Shown here: positions 6,377 through 9,741 of the stretch, piece by piece | How the letters are laid out: each line of letters starts with the position of its first letter | Position numbering within the stretch: position 1 is the first letter of the stretch | The notes under the pieces: generated by a model | Database searches by the model: none | The model's input: only the letters and a program-made list of their open reading frames with translations | Told to the model about the DNA's origin: nothing | From: an uncultured bacterium | GTDB taxonomy: Bacteria > Bacillota > Clostridia > Lachnospirales > Lachnospiraceae | NCBI GenBank assembly: GCA_947088515.1 | Contig: CAMUHA010000129.1 | Location: 1-9,741, forward strand | Direction: 5' to 3' | Length of the DNA: 9,741 nucleotides | Position numbers and translations under genes: made by a program

Positions 6377-8419
6377 GCAAACGTTTATAGTAACACAGGA
6401 AAGCAGGGGAAGGGAAACAGGGAATCCCTGAAGAAGAAAATGCTGGTCCGTACAATTACACCTACAGTGGCAGGGCTTTTGATAGCAGGAATTTTGATCT
6501 CAATTATTGCAGGTGGACAGATTCAGAGATTAAAAAACCAAAATATCAAGGACAGCTCTTTGAACGCGGCATATCAGATTAGTGAGTACTTTACAAAGTA
6601 TATGGAGATTAGCAGGCAGTTAGGGGCCAGCCAGGAATTGCAGGATATGGTGGGGGAGCTAAAACCTGGTGAAAAGATAGCACAAGCGGAAAACTATGAT
6701 TCAATTATGGAAACTATGGAAAATATGCGCAATACAGACCCAGAGAATATTCTGGCAGTATGGATGGCAGACGTAGATTCCAGCCAGTTTATAGAAGATA
6801 ATGGATTTGTCAGTGAAATTGGTGGCTGGGATATTACTTCAAGAAGCTGGTATATTCAGATGATGTCAGAAAAAAAGACGGTGATATCTGAGCCTTATGT
6901 GAGCAGCTCTAATGGAGAGATGATTTCCAGCATTGTTACGCCTGTTTTTGATGATGCAGGAAATGTGGTAGGTGTTGCAGCGGTGGACCTTTCCCTGACA
7001 ACAATTATAGACATGATGGAAGAACATACCCTTGGGGATACGGGTTTCTTCTTTTTGATGACGAAGGAAGGCATGATTATGTATGCAGATGATACATCAC
7101 TTTTGCAGACTTCCTTTTTGGACATGGCTATTTCGGATGAAGTGAAAAAAGGGTTTTCTTCCCAGAAATATGGAATTTATGACTATCAGTTTGCGGGAGG
7201 AAGAAACCACGGGTATATGTCACAGGTAGGCGACACCCAATGGGTGGTGCTTAGCGGTATGCCGATTATGGAATATAACTTGGATATTTATAAAGTGATT
7301 GGCAGTAGCTCCATTTTATTTGGCATTATTATTGTTGTTATGTGTGTGTTGATATCACAGATTGCCACGGGAATTATACGCCCTGTGGAACAGCTTCATG
7401 ATATTGCTGAGAAAATTGCCCAGGGAGAGCTGGATATGGAGCTGAATGTCTCCTCCAATGATGAAATTGGCGCTGTGGCGGAGTCTATAGGAAAAACGGT
7501 GGTGCGCCTGAAAGATTACATAATTTATATTGATGAGATTGCCAAAATTTTAAGAGAGATTGGAGAAGGAAACCTTCATTATACGTTGAAGCAGGATTAT
7601 GCAGGAGAATTTGGCAGGATTAAAACAGGGCTCGAAAATATTTCCAGTACACTGACCAAAACAATAGAGAGCATTGATGCAACGGCAAACCAGGTAACCA
7701 GCGGGGCAGGGCAGATTGCCCAGGCGGCACAGTCTCTTGCAGAAGGTGCAGTGAATCAGGCATCTGCTGTGGAAGAACTTCTTGCATCAGTTTCCAACGT
7801 TTCAGGACAGGTACGGGAGAATGCAGAACAGGCAGTAAATGCAGCCAGGGATGCAGCTTCTGTTAAAAATAACATTGAACTTAGCAATCAGGAAATGCAG
7901 CAACTTGTCGTTGCAATGGAAGAAATTGATAATTGTTCAAATGATATCAGCGCCATTATTGCCAGCATTGAGGAAATTGCAGACCAGACCAACCTTCTTT
8001 CCTTAAACGCCTCTATTGAGGCGGCAAGGGCAGGGGAATTGGGGAGAGGGTTTGCTGTTGTTGCCAATGAGGTTGGCAATCTTTCCAAAGAAAGCGTTCT
8101 TGCAGTGCAAAGGTCCACAGAACTTATTCAGAATTCTATGGATGCCGTAAAGCGCGGAATGGCTCTGGTAGGCAGCACGGCGGACCGGCTCTCTGAGTCT
8201 GCAAAGGGAGTGATACATCTGACAGGAACAATGAATGAACTGTCAAAGGCAGCGAATGGCCAGATTGAGAACCTGAAAGAAGTGGAAAAAGGGCTGGACC
8301 AGATATCAGGTATTGTGAATGATAACTCTGCAATGTCACAGGAAAGCGCTGCATCCAGTCAGGAACTTTCAGCCCAGGCCCAGGCGCTTAATGAGATGAT
8401 TGAATTTTTCAATGTTTAA
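6374..8419 (+). CDS. Methyl-accepting chemotaxis protein with dCache sensor
   Basis: A 681-aa transmembrane chemoreceptor. In order: cytoplasmic N-terminus, TM1 (about 30-48), extracellular double-Cache sensor (about 50-305), TM2 (about 308-330), HAMP (about 331-385, with P337 and DEIG 363-366), a HAMP-like second module (about 386-435), and the methyl-accepting signalling domain (about 436-680). The hairpin tip reads EEIADQTNLLSLNASIEAARAGELGRGFAVVANEV (in two parts, 533-550 and 551-567), nearly canonical and able to bind CheA/CheW. The usual EVRxL is EVGNL here. The sensor contains SRSWY (156-160), SEPYV (172-176) and GVAAVDLSL (200-208), typical of dCache_1 and partly matching the amino-acid-binding signature. 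No CheR-docking pentapeptide is seen at the C-terminus. It has its own promoter and terminator and no che genes beside it, so it is an orphan receptor feeding a pathway encoded elsewhere. Confidence 0.93.
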   Translation: MANVYSNTGKQGKGNRESLKKKMLVRTITPTVAGLLIAGILISIIAGGQIQRLKNQNIKDSSLNAAYQISEYFTKYMEISRQLGASQELQDMVGELKPGEKIAQAENYDSIMETMENMRNTDPENILAVWMADVDSSQFIEDNGFVSEIGGWDITSRSWYIQMMSEKKTVISEPYVSSSNGEMISSIVTPVFDDAGNVVGVAAVDLSLTTIIDMMEEHTLGDTGFFFLMTKEGMIMYADDTSLLQTSFLDMAISDEVKKGFSSQKYGIYDYQFAGGRNHGYMSQVGDTQWVVLSGMPIMEYNLDIYKVIGSSSILFGIIIVVMCVLISQIATGIIRPVEQLHDIAEKIAQGELDMELNVSSNDEIGAVAESIGKTVVRLKDYIIYIDEIAKILREIGEGNLHYTLKQDYAGEFGRIKTGLENISSTLTKTIESIDATANQVTSGAGQIAQAAQSLAEGAVNQASAVEELLASVSNVSGQVRENAEQAVNAARDAASVKNNIELSNQEMQQLVVAMEEIDNCSNDISAIIASIEEIADQTNLLSLNASIEAARAGELGRGFAVVANEVGNLSKESVLAVQRSTELIQNSMDAVKRGMALVGSTADRLSESAKGVIHLTGTMNELSKAANGQIENLKEVEKGLDQISGIVNDNSAMSQESAASSQELSAQAQALNEMIEFFNV

Positions 8420-8439
8420 AATGAAAAGACTTACGAAAG

Positions 8440-8477
8440 CCATACAAAAAATTCATTGATTTTTTGTATGGTTTTTT
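8440..8477 (+). terminator. Intrinsic terminator after the chemoreceptor gene
   Basis: A 13-bp perfect stem, CCATACAAAAAAT (8440-8452) with ATTTTTTGTATGG (8459-8471), and a 6-nt loop is followed by six T residues (8472-8477). It lies 20 nt after the chemoreceptor stop and only 13 nt before the start of the exporter gene. Confidence 0.88.
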
Positions 8478-8490
8478 GACAGGGAGGATT

Positions 8491-9567
8491 ATGAACGGTA
8501 TTATAGAGAGAATAAAGAAAAAAAAGTTGATTTTAAAGGCAGTAAAGATTGCCCTTGGAAGCAGCGCCGCTATCTATATCGCCCTGCTGTTTCACCTTGA
8601 CTATGAAATTTCGGCGGGAACCATTGCTCTGCTTACCATTGTAACTACAAAATGGGCTACAGTGAAGCTTTCCATTGCACGTGTGGCAACTATGTTCCTT
8701 ACTATTTTGTTAGCATGGACAATTTTCTGGCATTTGGACAATGAGTGGGTGGCCTTTGGCATTTTTGTATTTCTGCTGGTGATTATAAGTGAAATGCTTG
8801 GGTGGGGAGCTACCATATCAGTCAATGCAGTGATTGGCGCCCATTTTTTGACAAGACTTGAATTTACCTGGCAGTTTATCAGAAACGAGATTATGCTGGT
8901 GATTATCGGGATTGCTATTGCTATTATTGTAAACCTGTTCCATAATAATGGCAAATCCAGAAAAGAGCTGATAGAACATATGCGTTATGTGGAAAGGCAG
9001 CTTCAGACAATTCTAGAGGAGATGGCGGCATATCTTTCCAGAGAAATGATGCAAAGAAACGTGTGGGAGGAAATCTGCGAATTGGAGGAACAGGTAAAAC
9101 AGTATGTGATGGATGCCTGTGAATATCAGGACAATACATTTTCTTCCCATCCAGGATATTATATAGATTATTTTGAAATGCGTATGCAGCAATGTATGAT
9201 ATTGCACAATCTCCATTATGAAATGAAAAAGATCAGAAATATGCCAAAGCAGGCGCAGGTTATTGCCGAATATATTTTATATATGAAGGACTATATTGTC
9301 GAAACCAATTCACCAGTAAAGCAAATAACCCAGCTTCAAAACATATTTGAAGGAATGAAAAAGGAGCCATTGCCAACAAGCCGGGCAGAATTTGAAAGTC
9401 GTGCGATTTTATATCATATTTTAATGGATTTGGAAGATTTTCTTATTGCTAAAAAGCGTTTTGTGGAAAATTTAAGTGAAATGAGAAAGAATATATATTG
9501 GAGGAAATGGTTTTTGTGCGGCATTTACATAGCTAACTGTAGGGCACAGGCAAAGTATTATGTTTAG
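8491..9567 (+). CDS. Aromatic acid exporter family protein (ArAE_1, FUSC-like)
   Basis: A 358-aa inner-membrane protein. Residues about 12-150 form a compact block of hydrophobic helices beginning KIALGSSAAIYIALLFHL and including SAGTIALLTIVTTK and ISVNAVIGAHFL, characteristic of the ArAE_1 (formerly DUF939) family. Residues about 155-325 form a long alpha-helical cytoplasmic domain like ArAE_1_C, ending in ILYHILMDLEDFL. Family members are assigned to aromatic acid or small organic anion export, but direct evidence is sparse. The start is ATG 8491, with AGGGAGG (8481-8487) only 3 nt away, a tight spacing; the TTG at 8464 lies inside the terminator hairpin and is rejected. The last 20 or so residues after IYW (335-337) are Trp/Cys-rich and do not look like the usual family end, so the C-terminus could be altered by a frameshift. 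No separate promoter fits between the upstream terminator and the start. Confidence 0.85.
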   Translation: MNGIIERIKKKKLILKAVKIALGSSAAIYIALLFHLDYEISAGTIALLTIVTTKWATVKLSIARVATMFLTILLAWTIFWHLDNEWVAFGIFVFLLVIISEMLGWGATISVNAVIGAHFLTRLEFTWQFIRNEIMLVIIGIAIAIIVNLFHNNGKSRKELIEHMRYVERQLQTILEEMAAYLSREMMQRNVWEEICELEEQVKQYVMDACEYQDNTFSSHPGYYIDYFEMRMQQCMILHNLHYEMKKIRNMPKQAQVIAEYILYMKDYIVETNSPVKQITQLQNIFEGMKKEPLPTSRAEFESRAILYHILMDLEDFLIAKKRFVENLSEMRKNIYWRKWFLCGIYIANCRAQAKYYV

Positions 9568-9622
9568 GGCCGCAAGTGACCAGACACAAAAATGTGCCAT
9601 ACGTTTGGATAAGTTTTAGAAT
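9568..9622 (+). other. 3' untranslated stretch after the exporter gene
   Basis: A short non-coding stretch. GGCACA (9543-9548, inside the gene end) can pair with TGTGCC (9593-9598). No gene is supported. Confidence 0.35.
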
Positions 9623-9667
9623 GAAATTCGACAAGAGGTTTTAAGCCTCTGCCGAATTTCTTTTTTT
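9623..9667 (+). terminator. Intrinsic terminator after the exporter gene
   Basis: An outer stem GAAATTCG/CGAATTTC (9623-9630 with 9653-9660) and inner stem AGAGG/CCTCT (9634-9638 with 9646-9650) are followed by seven T residues (9661-9667). This is a strong rho-independent terminator for the exporter gene. Confidence 0.88.
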
Positions 9668-9690
9668 ATTGAAATAGCAGAGAAAAAGAG

Positions 9691-9730
9691 AGCGTGCAGA
9701 GTGTAGAAACTCTGACACGCTTATTTTTTT
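9691..9730. terminator. Second hairpin terminator, possibly for a convergent neighbour
   Basis: AGCGTG/CACGCT (9691-9696 with 9716-9721) and CAGAGT/ACTCTG (9697-9702 with 9709-9714), with a single bulged A (9715) and loop GTAGAA, are followed by TATTTTTTT. On the minus strand the hairpin is followed by a pyrimidine-rich run, so it could also end a gene entering from the right. Only 23 nt separate it from the first terminator. Confidence 0.75.
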
Positions 9731-9741
9731 ACCATTAAGCA

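Noticed and set aside
7888..8354. Antisense open frames within the chemoreceptor gene
   Set aside because: They are explained by codon composition of the signalling domain, have no recognisable domains and no supporting start signals.
8464..8490. TTG start for the exporter at 8464
   Set aside because: It lies inside the right arm of the terminator hairpin and has no ribosome binding site.

Overview
The window looks like chromosomal DNA of a low-to-moderate G+C member of the Bacillota, most likely a Lachnospiraceae-type Clostridia. The basis is GGAGG-type ribosome binding sites, sigma-A promoters, short intergenic gaps, U-tract terminators and the resemblance of every recognisable protein to clostridial families. 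I see no rRNA, tRNA, CRISPR array, insertion sequence, integrase or phage gene.

Layout. (1) 1-1074 (+): the 3' part of a sodium/phosphate cotransporter with a C-terminal PhoU-like domain; its 5' end lies outside the window. A 15-bp perfect hairpin overlapping its stop codon closes it and probably also closes the convergent minus-strand pair. (2) 2242-1125 (-): a small CPCC-type cysteine-rich protein followed by a lipoprotein of unknown function, apparently one operon driven by a good promoter at 2260-2289. (3) 2329-4306 (+): a MarR-family regulator and a MATE-family efflux pump, the same order as mepR-mepA. The promoter (TTGACA-17-TATGAT) carries two palindromic candidate operators and is followed by a structured leader with a possible 18-codon upstream reading frame. 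(4) 4464-6199 (+): a CPBP-family (CAAX protease-like) membrane protein and a secreted, lipid-anchored metallo-beta-lactamase-fold protein of the ComEC/Rec2 type. (5) 6256-8477 (+): a methyl-accepting chemotaxis protein with its own promoter and a strong terminator. (6) 8491-9567 (+): an aromatic acid exporter (ArAE_1/FUSC-like) membrane protein that begins 13 nt after the chemoreceptor's terminator, followed by two hairpin terminators in the last 120 nt.

How the genes work together. The marR-MATE pair is a clear self-regulated drug/metabolite efflux cassette. The other genes are mostly cell-envelope functions (phosphate import, lipoproteins, membrane protease, chemoreceptor, exporter) without an obvious single pathway. 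I do not see a convincing undescribed defence or mobile system. The best leads are the marR leader and operators, the CPBP/MBL-lipoprotein pair, the CPCC/lipoprotein pair, and the terminator directly in front of the exporter. Several starts were moved from the longest open frame because the ribosome binding site supports a downstream codon (marR, MBL lipoprotein, chemoreceptor, exporter).
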